A DNA stretch of 38,566 nucleotides, taken from Caulobacteraceae bacterium (GTDB lineage: Bacteria; Pseudomonadota; Alphaproteobacteria; Caulobacterales; Caulobacteraceae). Shown here piece by piece: positions 1 through 8,865 of this stretch. A program made the position numbers and the translations under genes. The DNA lies in the NCBI GenBank assembly GCA_031291645.1, contig JARLIQ010000010.1, positions 1-38,566 of the forward strand. The letters run 5' to 3'. The notes under the pieces are model-generated. The model did not search any database. It was not told the DNA's origin and saw only the letters and a program-made list of their open reading frames with translations. How positions within the stretch are numbered: the stretch's first letter is position 1; each line of letters opens with the position of its first letter.

Positions 1-2
1 CC

Positions 3-95
3 GCCCGGCCGACGCCCGCCCCAGCCCGCCGTGTCGCCGCCGCGGGCGGCTCGCGCGCCGCCGCGCTCGCCACCCAGGACTGGGAAGAATTCTGA
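3..95 (+). CDS. C-terminal end of a methyl-accepting chemotaxis protein (partial)
   Basis: The window opens inside a plus-strand reading frame that runs to a TGA at 93-95. The 30 visible residues are a flexible Ala/Pro/Arg-rich stretch ending in ATQDWEEF. An aromatic acidic pentapeptide of the xWExF type at the very C-terminus, after a flexible linker, is the tether that recruits the CheR methyltransferase (and in some species CheB) to chemoreceptors; NWETF in enteric Tsr/Tar is the model. Here it reads DWEEF. The signalling and methylation domains lie outside the window, so the assignment rests on this tail alone. A strong GC-rich hairpin follows immediately. Confidence 0.55.
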   Translation, partial: ARPTPAPARRVAAAGGSRAAALATQDWEEF

Positions 96-102
96 TCACG
101 GC

Positions 103-129
103 GCGCGGGCGGCCCCGCGCCGCCCGCGC
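103..129. terminator. GC-rich hairpin between convergent genes
   Basis: A perfect 11-bp inverted repeat (103-113 with 119-129) has a 5-nt loop. It lies 7 nt after the chemoreceptor stop and 6 nt from the stop of the convergent GFA-family gene. It has no clear T tract on either strand, so it may work as a bidirectional or Rho-assisted terminator. Confidence 0.5.
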
Positions 130-135
130 CAACCT

Positions 136-540
136 CTAGCCCGGCAGCCGCTCGAACCGCGCCACCCCTTCGGGGATCATGTGGAAGCTCTGCTGGTCGA
201 CCGTGTAGATGGCGACGTCCGGGCCGCCATAGAGGTCCGGCTCGTCGAGCGTCCCGACCTTGACGATGACCGCCGGCAGGCCCTGGGGCCGGGTCGCCAG
301 CTGCGTCCCGCAGGTCGGGCAGAACTCCCGCGTCACCGGCCGCTCCAGGTCGTCCCGCGCGAACTGCGCCGCCTCGCCTTCGGTGTAAGAAAATCCTACT
401 ATCGGCATGGCGACGAAGACATTGGGCGCGCCGCCGGTGAAATACTGGCATTCGCGGCAGTGGCACTGGCCCTTGAACATCGGCTCGCCCTCGGCCACGT
501 AGCGCACCGCGCCGCAATAGCATCCGCCTTCCAGTCGCAT
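136..540 (-). CDS. GFA/CENP-V family zinc-binding protein
   Basis: A 134-residue protein with the cysteine pattern of the GFA (glutathione-dependent formaldehyde-activating enzyme, Mss4-like) fold: Cys7-x-Cys9 near the N-terminus, Cys26-x-Cys28-x2-Cys31 in GQCHCREC, and Cys74-x2-Cys77 in FCPTCG. In the family these bind one or two zinc ions; one set may also bind glutathione. The length is normal for a single-domain member. The start is supported by GGGGAG a few bases upstream of the ATG. Most family members have no proven substrate, so a formaldehyde role should not be assumed. The gene stands alone, convergent with the chemoreceptor and downstream of the Sel1-repeat gene on the same strand. 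Confidence 0.85.
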   Translation of the reverse strand: MRLEGGCYCGAVRYVAEGEPMFKGQCHCRECQYFTGGAPNVFVAMPIVGFSYTEGEAAQFARDDLERPVTREFCPTCGTQLATRPQGLPAVIVKVGTLDEPDLYGGPDVAIYTVDQQSFHMIPEGVARFERLPG

Positions 541-582
541 CGTTCGTCTCCCCGGTCTGCGCGCCCATCCGGAAGCGGCGGA

Positions 583-609
583 CGTCGCCTGCGCCGACCG
601 TAGGCGACG
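583..609 (-). terminator. Hairpin downstream of the Sel1-repeat gene
   Basis: An 8-bp perfect inverted repeat (583-590 with 602-609, loop 11 nt) lies between the stop of the Sel1-repeat gene at 643 and the start of the GFA gene at 540. It is placed to end the long minus-strand transcript. A smaller repeat, CGACA-TT-TGTCG, lies at 614-625. There is no T run, so efficiency is uncertain. Confidence 0.35.
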
Positions 610-642
610 ATCACGACATTTGTCGATCGCGGCGGCCGGGGA

Positions 643-3492
643 TCAATGCGCCGGAGGGGGCGTGGCGGCGGTGACAACCGGATGACCGCTCAGGGCTGCG
701 AGGGTCTGCTGCGAGACCACGTCGCCCGCCGCGGCGGCCTTGCCGAACCAGACCATGGCCTGGTCCTTGTCGGCCGGCACGCTGTCGCCGTTGAGATAGG
801 CCTGCCCCAGCATGCGTTCGGCGCGCAGATCGCCCCGGTCGGCCGCCTTGCGCAGCCAGGCGAGCGCCTCGGCGCCGTCCTGTTTCACCCCGTCGCCGCG
901 CTTGTACATGTCGCTGAGGAAGAGTTCGCCGCCCGCGTCCCCGGCGTCCGCCGCCTTGCGCGCCCAGGCGAGCGAGCGGGCGGGATCCTTGGTCACGCCG
1001 AGGCCGCGCTGGTAGGCGAGGGCGAGGTGCACCTCGGCGGCGGGCAGACCCTGGTCGGCCGCCTTCTGAAACCAGGCGATGGCCTGGGGCAGATCGGCTG
1101 CGCCGCGCCGCACATAGAGCTGACCCAGCAGTTCCTCGGCGGAGGCCAGGTTCTGGTCCGCGGCCTTCTGCGCCCACGCCATGGCCTTGGCGTCGTCCCG
1201 CGGGACGCCTGAACCGGTCGAATAGAGGAAGGCCAGGCCCGCCTCGCCCTCGGGGTTGTTCTGCGCGGCGGCCTTCTGCATCCAGGCCAGGGCCGCGGCA
1301 AGGTCGCGCGGCTCGCCGGCGCCGCTGAAATAGCTCCAGCCGAGGCCCGTCTCGGCCGGGGCGTAGCCCTGATCGGCCGAAGCTTTCAACCAGTAGACCG
1401 CTAGGCCCGCGTTCAAGGGGACGCCGCGGCCGTGTCCGTACATCTGGGCCAGCCGGAACTGCGCCGCCGCGTCGCCGCGTTCGGCGGCCGCCTGGTCGGC
1501 GTTCACGGCCGGAGCCGGCGGCCCGCCGACCGCCAGCGCCGGGCCGCTGCGGATCTTGTAGGTGAAGGAGACGTCCTTCTTGGCCAGCTCACGCAGGGTC
1601 TTGCCGGCCGCCTCGGCCTCCTGCGCCGGGAACTCGCGGTCGAGCGCCTCGGTGGTCATCTCGATCGTCAGGACGCCGCCGTCGATCCTGGCGTGGCGGT
1701 GCAGCGCCAGGCCGGAGACCCTCTTGTCTATGTCGTCCCCGACCAGCACGAAGTCGCCATTGGTCGGCAGGACGATCTGTTTCACCCGCTTGTCGGAATA
1801 GGGGAACATCACCGAATAGGGCGCATCCTGGTGCGGACCGGGCTCGCGCTTGAAGCTCACGTCCGCGCCCATGGTCGTATAGGGCACGCGGTAGTAGCGG
1901 GTCCCGTCAGGGTTCTGGGCCCACTCCAGGGTGGCGAAGCCGTCGGCGGTCAGCCGCGAGACGTTGGCGACCGGATCCTGGACCGCGCTGACGCTCGACA
2001 CCGTGAGCCAGGGGTAGGTCTTGGTCCAGAATTCGCGCAGGTAGCGCTCGTAGTCGGAGCGCGGCACGCTGGCGAGCGCCTGGCGGTTCGCCGCCGCGCT
2101 TTCCCCGCGGTACAGGATCTCGATATGCGCCGGGGACGGGGCCGATCCGCCCTGGGAGGCGTCGATCTTCATCAGCTCTTCGGAGTTCGGCTGGGTCAGG
2201 ACGGCAGGCTCCAGGCGCACCAGGGTCGCACCGTCGGTCTGCACCGGCAGGGCCCAGCGGAAGGGCGGGACCACCAGGTCGTCGATGTTGCGGTCCCCCA
2301 CGCGGGTGCCGTCCAGCCAGTAGGTCTGGCCGCCGATCCGGGCGCGCACGATGACGTGGTCGAACCAGTCGGCCATCGGCAGGTGCTGGTCCAGGCCATC
2401 GCCGAAGGCGGTGCTGACCAGGGCCGGCTCGGCGTCTATGCCCAGCCCCCGCAACAGCGCCACCAAGAGGGCGGTCTTGCCCTTGCAGTCGCCGAACCGG
2501 CGGGCCCAGGTCTGGTCGGCTTCGGCCGGCACCAGGCCGCCGTCGTTCATGCCCAGGAACACGTAGCGGGTCTGGTCCTCGACCAGGCGCAGGGCGGCGG
2601 TCGCCCGGGCCTTGGGATCGGGGCTGGCGGCGGCGATCTTGGCCACCTCGGCCGCCAGGGGCGAGCCCGGGGTCAGGACGGACGCCTTCTGGTACAGCGG
2701 CGCCATCGACCGCGACAGCTCGCTCCAATCGCCGTACTGGCTGAGCTCCAGCGAGCCCAGGTCGGCGAAGCGCATCGGCGCGCCAGCGGGCGGCTTGGGC
2801 GTCTCGACGCCGGCCATGTCGATGACCAGTTCAGAACCATCCGAACCCTTGGTGACCTTCGGGGCGTCCAGCCCGTCGGTCGTGCGCCAGCGGATCGGCT
2901 TGGAGGACGGCCACACCGCCCGCATGCGGATCCGGCTGGCGACGCCGGTATGGGTCAGCCGGTCCATATCCGAGGAATACCCCTGCAGCGCCGGGTCGCG
3001 CCGGCGCACGGTGGTCGCGATGTCCACGATGTCGCCGATCTCGAGGCCTTCGGGCTGGATCGCGGCGGTCAGGCGACCGTCCAGCATGGCCAGCTCGAGA
3101 TTGTTCTCGCGCCGCAGCACGATGAACTTCTTGCCGCCAGCCAGGGCGTCGATGACCGTATCGCCCCGGATGATGTTCAGCCGGTGGATCACCAGCGTTT
3201 CGGTGTCGGGGTCCCAGGTCTTGGCCAGCGCGCCGGAGATGTTGAACCCCTGGGGCGACAGGATCTTGAGCGCCCGTTCGACATAGATCTCGTCGCCGTC
3301 GGGGCCCAGTCTCGACTGCTCGTCGACCAGCAGCATCTGGGTGGGCGAGCCGTCGGTGGGCGCCGGCGTCTTGGGGATGGCCGCCGGCTTCACCCAGGCC
3401 GGCGGCGGCGCGTACTCCGGCTGGTCGGCCGCCGCCGCCACGCCCGCCCACGTGGCGCACACGCACGCCAACACGCCCACTGACCGCAACAT
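643..3492 (-). CDS. Exported DUF3857 / transglutaminase-like / Sel1-repeat protein
   Basis: A 949-residue protein from the ATG at 3490-3492, which is preceded by GGGGGC and opens a signal peptide ending near AAAADQ. A start 10 codons earlier is possible but would spoil the signal sequence. Residues about 55-290 fit DUF3857. A transglutaminase-like domain follows with a plausible catalytic triad: Cys336 (RFGDCKGKT), His379 (WFDHV) and Asp394 (YWLDGT). From about residue 667 to 935 there are seven or so Sel1-type repeats, each with GxGVxxDxxxAxxWxxKAAxxG spacing. DUF3857-transglutaminase proteins are exported; their substrate is generally unknown, so neither peptidase nor cross-linking activity can be assigned. 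The Sel1 solenoid probably binds a protein partner. The combination in one chain is less usual than either part alone. Confidence 0.8.
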   Translation of the reverse strand: MLRSVGVLACVCATWAGVAAAADQPEYAPPPAWVKPAAIPKTPAPTDGSPTQMLLVDEQSRLGPDGDEIYVERALKILSPQGFNISGALAKTWDPDTETLVIHRLNIIRGDTVIDALAGGKKFIVLRRENNLELAMLDGRLTAAIQPEGLEIGDIVDIATTVRRRDPALQGYSSDMDRLTHTGVASRIRMRAVWPSSKPIRWRTTDGLDAPKVTKGSDGSELVIDMAGVETPKPPAGAPMRFADLGSLELSQYGDWSELSRSMAPLYQKASVLTPGSPLAAEVAKIAAASPDPKARATAALRLVEDQTRYVFLGMNDGGLVPAEADQTWARRFGDCKGKTALLVALLRGLGIDAEPALVSTAFGDGLDQHLPMADWFDHVIVRARIGGQTYWLDGTRVGDRNIDDLVVPPFRWALPVQTDGATLVRLEPAVLTQPNSEELMKIDASQGGSAPSPAHIEILYRGESAAANRQALASVPRSDYERYLREFWTKTYPWLTVSSVSAVQDPVANVSRLTADGFATLEWAQNPDGTRYYRVPYTTMGADVSFKREPGPHQDAPYSVMFPYSDKRVKQIVLPTNGDFVLVGDDIDKRVSGLALHRHARIDGGVLTIEMTTEALDREFPAQEAEAAGKTLRELAKKDVSFTYKIRSGPALAVGGPPAPAVNADQAAAERGDAAAQFRLAQMYGHGRGVPLNAGLAVYWLKASADQGYAPAETGLGWSYFSGAGEPRDLAAALAWMQKAAAQNNPEGEAGLAFLYSTGSGVPRDDAKAMAWAQKAADQNLASAEELLGQLYVRRGAADLPQAIAWFQKAADQGLPAAEVHLALAYQRGLGVTKDPARSLAWARKAADAGDAGGELFLSDMYKRGDGVKQDGAEALAWLRKAADRGDLRAERMLGQAYLNGDSVPADKDQAMVWFGKAAAAGDVVSQQTLAALSGHPVVTAATPPPAH

Positions 3493-3525
3493 CACGCCCC
3501 CGGAAACACAGCCCGGGCGCACGAT

Positions 3526-3550
3526 ATTTTAGGATCGCGGATCGGTGCAA
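3526..3550 (-). promoter_or_regulatory. Candidate housekeeping promoter of the DUF3857/Sel1 gene
   Basis: Read on the minus strand, TTGCACC (3550-3544) and CCTAAAAT (3533-3526) are 10 nt apart. This fits loosely the Caulobacter housekeeping pattern TTGACGS-N10-14-GCTANAWC. Transcription would start near 3519, giving a leader of roughly 27 nt before the ATG at 3492. Confidence 0.35.
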
Positions 3551-3653
3551 CTGTCGGTTGGAGGCGCGAAGCACATTCTCCGCCGGGCCGGCGCTGACCC
3601 AGGGGATCTGCGCCTTCCGCCGCGCTACCGCTACGATTGAAACGCCCCCCGCC

Positions 3654-4103
3654 TCAGCCCAGCGGGCCGTCCAGCGCCTGGCCGGTCTCCAGCAGGCTCT
3701 TCAGGCCGGACAGCACCTTCGGCCAGCCGGTGGAGACCCGCTCGATCATCTGGGAAGCCGCGCGGTCGATCTGGTGGGTGACGGTCAACTTGGTCAGGCC
3801 GCCGGCCACCGCCTCCAGCACGAAGGTCGCGGTGGTGTGGCCCTCGGCGGTCAGCGCCGGCTCGGCTTCGTTGCGCCAGGTGACGGCGTAGCGGCGCGGC
3901 GGGTCGAATTCGAGCACCTGGCCGGTGTCGGCCACCTCGCCCTTCGGGCTGATCGCACGCCAGGGCGAACCCACCTCCCAGGTCGAGTCCTGATGGTAGC
4001 CGAACCAGAACCTGCGGTTCAGCTCGGGGCTGGTCAGCGCCGCCCAGACCTTGTCTTCGGGCGCGCGGATGTAGGTGACGTAGACGAAGCGGCTCTCAGC
4101 CAT
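3654..4103 (-). CDS. SRPBCC (AHSA1-like) family protein
   Basis: A 149-residue START/Bet v1-type protein of the activator-of-Hsp90-ATPase-homologue branch. It opens with the typical beta strand and helix (VYVTYIRAPEDKVWAALT), followed by FWFGY, a central WRAISPKGEVADTGQVLEFDPPRRYAVTW-like strand set (quoted in part), and a C-terminal amphipathic helix with GWPKVLSGLKSLLETG. These proteins form a deep hydrophobic cavity; ligands are mostly unknown. Its ATG overlaps the 3' end of the upstream ArsR gene by 8 bp, so the two are translationally coupled. ArsR-SRPBCC pairs are widespread in proteobacteria, and the regulator is the likely repressor of this gene. Confidence 0.85.
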   Translation of the reverse strand: MAESRFVYVTYIRAPEDKVWAALTSPELNRRFWFGYHQDSTWEVGSPWRAISPKGEVADTGQVLEFDPPRRYAVTWRNEAEPALTAEGHTTATFVLEAVAGGLTKLTVTHQIDRAASQMIERVSTGWPKVLSGLKSLLETGQALDGPLG

Positions 4104-4419
4104 CGGACTGTCCTTCCAGGTCGCGTTTGAGGGCGGCGAGCGCGTCCAGCCGGCCGCGCTCGTACTTGCCGATCCAGCGGTCGGCGATCTCGTGGATGGG
4201 AACGGGATTGAGGTAGTGCAGCTTCTCGCGGCCGCGCCTTTCCGTGGCCACCAGGTTCGCCGTCTCCAGCACCGCCAGGTGCTTGGTCACCGCCTGCCGC
4301 GACATGCCGCGTCCCTCGCAAAGCTCGCCGAGCGTCTGCCCGTTCCGCGCATGGAGGCTGTCCAGCAACTGCCGCCGCACCGGATCGGCCAGGGCCTTGA
4401 ACACCGCATCCATGCTCAT
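4096..4419 (-). CDS. ArsR-family transcriptional regulator paired with SRPBCC gene
   Basis: A 107-residue winged-helix protein. It begins MSMDAVFKALADPVRRQLLD, typical of the ArsR/SmtB subgroup that precedes SRPBCC genes. The recognition helix is in GMSRQAVTKHLAVLE, and the wing is rich in Arg/Lys (ATERRGREKLHYLN). No metal-binding cysteine cluster (CxC) is present, so it probably senses something other than arsenite or zinc. There are two in-frame ATGs (4419 and 4413) and no Shine-Dalgarno sequence. A strong promoter with the operator in its spacer lies directly upstream and predicts a start of transcription at or next to the first ATG, so the mRNA is probably leaderless. It overlaps the SRPBCC gene by 8 bp. 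Confidence 0.88.
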   Translation of the reverse strand: MSMDAVFKALADPVRRQLLDSLHARNGQTLGELCEGRGMSRQAVTKHLAVLETANLVATERRGREKLHYLNPVPIHEIADRWIGKYERGRLDALAALKRDLEGQSDG

Positions 4420-4424
4420 GGGCG

Positions 4425-4454
4425 ACTATATGCAACTATTTAGTTGCCTTTCAA
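4425..4454 (-). promoter_or_regulatory. ArsR promoter with a palindromic operator in the spacer
   Basis: On the minus strand the -35 TTGAAA (4454-4449) and -10 TATAGT (4430-4425) are 18 bp apart. The spacer holds a perfect inverted repeat, GCAACTA-AA-TAGTTGC (4432-4447). A dimeric ArsR repressor bound there would block RNA polymerase directly. Only five bases separate the -10 from the ATG at 4419, implying a leaderless transcript. Confidence 0.7.
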
Positions 4455-4458
4455 GCGC

Positions 4459-4496
4459 AAAAAAGGCCGGCGCGGAAGCGGACTTCCGGCCGGCCT
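4459..4496 (-). terminator. rpoD: Intrinsic terminator of rpoD
   Basis: On the minus strand, 34 nt past the rpoD stop, a GC-rich interrupted stem pairs AGGCCGG with CCGGCCT and, inside it, CGGAAG with CTTCCG around a 4-nt loop. A run of six T residues follows. This is the clearest Rho-independent terminator in the window. It ends just before the -35 of the arsR promoter, so it insulates that gene from rpoD transcription. Confidence 0.8.
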
Positions 4497-4529
4497 GGTG
4501 GTGTCGTCGCGGTGAACCCGGCGGCGGTC

Positions 4530-6470
<1,941 letters not shown>

Positions 6471-6483
6471 CTATATCTCCGGT

Positions 6484-6517
6484 CCCGAGGCCGCTGGCGC
6501 AGGCGGCGTATCTCGGG
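6484..6517 (-). promoter_or_regulatory. Hairpin in the dnaG-rpoD intergenic leader
   Basis: Two nested stems pair: CCCGAG with CTCGGG (6512-6517 with 6484-6489 on the minus strand), and inside them GCCGC with GCGGC around an 8-nt loop. The hairpin ends 13 nt before the rpoD start codon, close to its Shine-Dalgarno sequence. In Escherichia coli the equivalent interval is a site of mRNA processing. Here a processing or translational role is only inferred from position and structure. Confidence 0.4.
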
Positions 6518-6549
6518 CAAATGCCTCATGCAAACGTCTGGCCAGTCCC

Positions 6550-8445
6550 TCACCCATAAGACCCGCCGTCCGTCCAAACCGTTCCCGTTCCGACCGCTCG
6601 CCGCAAGGCGTCGCGTTCGATCTTCATCCTCTCGATGGCTTCCATGCCAGCGCGGCCGGCAAGATCGCTCTTGGCGGCTTCGATGGCGACACCCAGCGCC
6701 GCCATCCGAGCGACCTGCTCGAAGGCGTGCGACCACTGGGACCTGGCGAGCGTGGGTGGAATGTCCGGATCTAGGAAAGGCGCGCCTGATTTCAGTGCCG
6801 CCTTGTCGATCTCACCCAGTAATGCGCCGAATCCTCTAGCCGCCAGATGGCGTGCAAGGGCCTCGGAGTCAAGCACGTCGGCATTTAGTCGCAGGCGGAT
6901 GATTTCTTTCGCCAAATCCCCGAGGCCCGGGTCGCCGAAACCGTGGGCCTCCAAGGCCTCCAGCTGAGGGTCCAGCCAAGCCGGTTCGGACAGCACCGCC
7001 TTGGCCAGCGCCGCCGGCACCGGCTCCAGGGCGCCGCGCAGCCAGCCGCGCTGGGCGCGGGCCTCGGCGGTCAGGGGCGCGTCCTCGTAGGCCGGCCGGC
7101 GCGGGTCTCGTCGCACGTAGGGGCGCGAGGGGGGCCTGGCCGGGGCGCCGCCGGCCCGCTGCGGCGCGGGCCGGCCGAAGATCTCATCCAGCCGCTGGAA
7201 CAGGTCGTCGCGATAGGCGGCCGAAAGATCCTTGTCCTGGATCGAGGCGGCGGCGGTGCGAAGCCGGCCCTTCAGCCCCGCCCGGCGTTCGGGCGTGTCG
7301 AGCGGCTCCAGTTCGCGCTCGCGGGTGAACAGCATCTCGACGAAGGGGGTGGTGACCGCCAGCTGGCTCTTCAGCGCCGCCGCGCCCTGCTCGCGCAGCA
7401 CGTCGTCGGGGTCCTTGCCGCCGGTGACCAGGGCGAATCGGAACGAGCGGCCGGGCTTCAGCAGCGGCAGGGCCCGGTCGATGACGCGCGAGGCGGCGCG
7501 CTGGCCGGCGCCGTCGGCGTCGAAACACAGGGTGGGCTCGGGATGCAGCCGCCAGAGCGCCTCCATCTGGTCCTCGGTCAGGGCGGTGCCCAGGGGCGCG
7601 ACGGCGGCGATCCCGGCCCGCTGGCAGGCGATGGCGTCCATATAGCCCTCGACCACCACCAGGGCCGAGCCGTCGTTCGCGGCGGCCATCAGCTTGCGCG
7701 CCTCGGCCAGGCCATAGAGGGTCGCGCCCTTGTGGAAGAGGCCGGTCTCCGGCCCGTTGAGGTATTTCGCCCGCGCCTGCGGATCGAGCGCCCGGCCGCC
7801 GAACGAGACCACCCGGCCGCGCGCGTCGGTGATCGGGAAGATGATCCGGTCGCGGAACCGGTCGTAGGGCGCGCCGCCGTCGTCGGGCGCGATCAGCAGG
7901 CCGGCCTCCACCAGTTCGCGCGGGTGCGCGCCCTTGGAGACCAGGTAGTCCTTCAGCCCCGTGCGGCCGGCCGCGGCGAAGCCCAGGCGGAAGCGGGCCC
8001 ATTCGCTCTCCGGCAGGCCGCGCTTGGCGAGATAGGCGCGGGCCTGCAGGCCGGCCGGGCGGCGCAGCTCGGCCTCGAACCATTTGGCCGCCGTCTCCAG
8101 CCAGTCGGACAGGGCCTGACGGGTCTTCTCCTGCTCGGCCCCGCGCGGATCGACCGCCGGCATCGGCACGCCCGCCTCGGCGGCCAGCTTCTCAACCGCC
8201 TCGACGAAGCTCAGCCGTTCGGTCTCCTGCAGGAAGCTGATCAGGTCGCCGTGCTTGCCGCTGGAAAAGTCGTGGAAGAAGCCCTTGTCGTCGTTGACGA
8301 AGAAGGACGGGGTCTTCTCCTTGGCGAAGGGCGACAGGCCGACGAACTCCCGACCCTGGCGGCGCAACTTCACGCTGCGGCCGATCACGTCGGAGAGGCG
8401 CAGGCGAGACTTGATTTCATCGAGGAAGCGTTCGTCGAAGCGCAC
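6550..8445 (-). CDS. dnaG: DNA primase DnaG
   Basis: Synthesises RNA primers at the fork. I start it at the GTG (8443-8445) because VRFDERFLDEIKSRL matches the usual primase N-terminus; an ATG at 8512-8514 would add 23 atypical residues. The N-terminal domain reads GLSPFAKEKTPSFF and FFHDFSSGKHGD. Measured from the GTG, the four zinc-ligand positions are Ser38, Ala41, Asp59 and Ser62, where Geobacillus primase has Cys40, His43, Cys61 and Cys64 at identical spacing, so no zinc should be bound. The TOPRIM core is intact (VVVEGYMDA; CFDADGAG). The C-terminal helicase-binding region is Arg/Ala rich and ends near the rpoD leader. GTG is 6 nt from a TATGAT element, which may mean a leaderless start. 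Confidence 0.95.
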   Translation of the reverse strand: MRFDERFLDEIKSRLRLSDVIGRSVKLRRQGREFVGLSPFAKEKTPSFFVNDDKGFFHDFSSGKHGDLISFLQETERLSFVEAVEKLAAEAGVPMPAVDPRGAEQEKTRQALSDWLETAAKWFEAELRRPAGLQARAYLAKRGLPESEWARFRLGFAAAGRTGLKDYLVSKGAHPRELVEAGLLIAPDDGGAPYDRFRDRIIFPITDARGRVVSFGGRALDPQARAKYLNGPETGLFHKGATLYGLAEARKLMAAANDGSALVVVEGYMDAIACQRAGIAAVAPLGTALTEDQMEALWRLHPEPTLCFDADGAGQRAASRVIDRALPLLKPGRSFRFALVTGGKDPDDVLREQGAAALKSQLAVTTPFVEMLFTRERELEPLDTPERRAGLKGRLRTAAASIQDKDLSAAYRDDLFQRLDEIFGRPAPQRAGGAPARPPSRPYVRRDPRRPAYEDAPLTAEARAQRGWLRGALEPVPAALAKAVLSEPAWLDPQLEALEAHGFGDPGLGDLAKEIIRLRLNADVLDSEALARHLAARGFGALLGEIDKAALKSGAPFLDPDIPPTLARSQWSHAFEQVARMAALGVAIEAAKSDLAGRAGMEAIERMKIERDALRRAVGTGTVWTDGGSYG

Positions 8446-8548
8446 CCGCCTATCATAGCGCGGTTGACGCCAAGTCTCGATTGCGACGTTCGAATCATCC
8501 GCAGTTGGCGCCACCCAATCTGGGCGCCCCGCGAAATCCTATAGCCGG

Positions 8549-8746
8549 CTTAGCCTTTTCGGGGTTGCGCACGACGTAGATCGCTCCGATCAGCCCCTCC
8601 CCGGTCGCCTCGAAGGCGATGGTCTGGGCGCCGTCCGGGGCCTGGACGACGGCCCCGAGCGCCCCGTTGATTCGCGCCAGCCGCAGCGGCCCGCCTCGGA
8701 CCCAGCCCACGCCGCGCCAGGCCAGGCCCTGGAGCAGCCGCGGCGG
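8549..8746 (-). pseudogene. C-terminal remnant of an ECF41-type (SigJ-like) sigma factor
   Basis: A minus-strand frame (open from 8794 to 8495) contains a 66-residue stretch that looks like the end of the SnoaL-like domain of ECF41 sigma factors. It has RLLQGLAWRG, then ARINGALGAVVQAPDG (the family has VNGxPGLLV...DG), then IAFEATGEGLIGAIYVVRNP with EKAK (the family has L.V.DGRI..IYVVRNPDKL). No sigma region 2 or 4 is encoded upstream; only about 100 bp separate it from the tetR promoter. The frame also runs on beyond the usual end. I read it as a 5'-deleted relic rather than a working gene. An unrelated short ORF is the alternative. Confidence 0.5.
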
Positions 8747-8821
8747 CGCGCGGCATGGATGAGGAAAAATCGCGTCGGGCATTCTCGCCCCCACCCTCCT
8801 GCGGAGGACGGCCGCCTACCC

Positions 8822-8865
8822 TTGATATTTAATCTTCCATCTGTAAGATGAATTTACGATATCAA
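8822..8865 (+). promoter_or_regulatory. Promoter and inverted repeats upstream of the TetR gene
   Basis: TTGATA (8822-8827) and TAAGAT (8844-8849) are 16 bp apart and make a plausible promoter. Two inverted repeats cover it: ATCTT-N8-AAGAT (8832-8849), and an outer pair TTGATAT/ATATCAA (8822-8828 with 8859-8865). They are good candidates for autoregulation by TetR. The -10 overlaps the first ATG (8848), which favours a later start codon. Confidence 0.45.

Noticed and set aside
643-1440. Tandem repeat DNA as a non-coding satellite
   Set aside because: The periodicity is explained by the Sel1 repeats of the encoded protein.
1432-3483. 683-codon plus-strand frame opposite the DUF3857/Sel1 gene
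   Set aside because: A shadow of the conserved transglutaminase-like gene, without domain or ribosome site.
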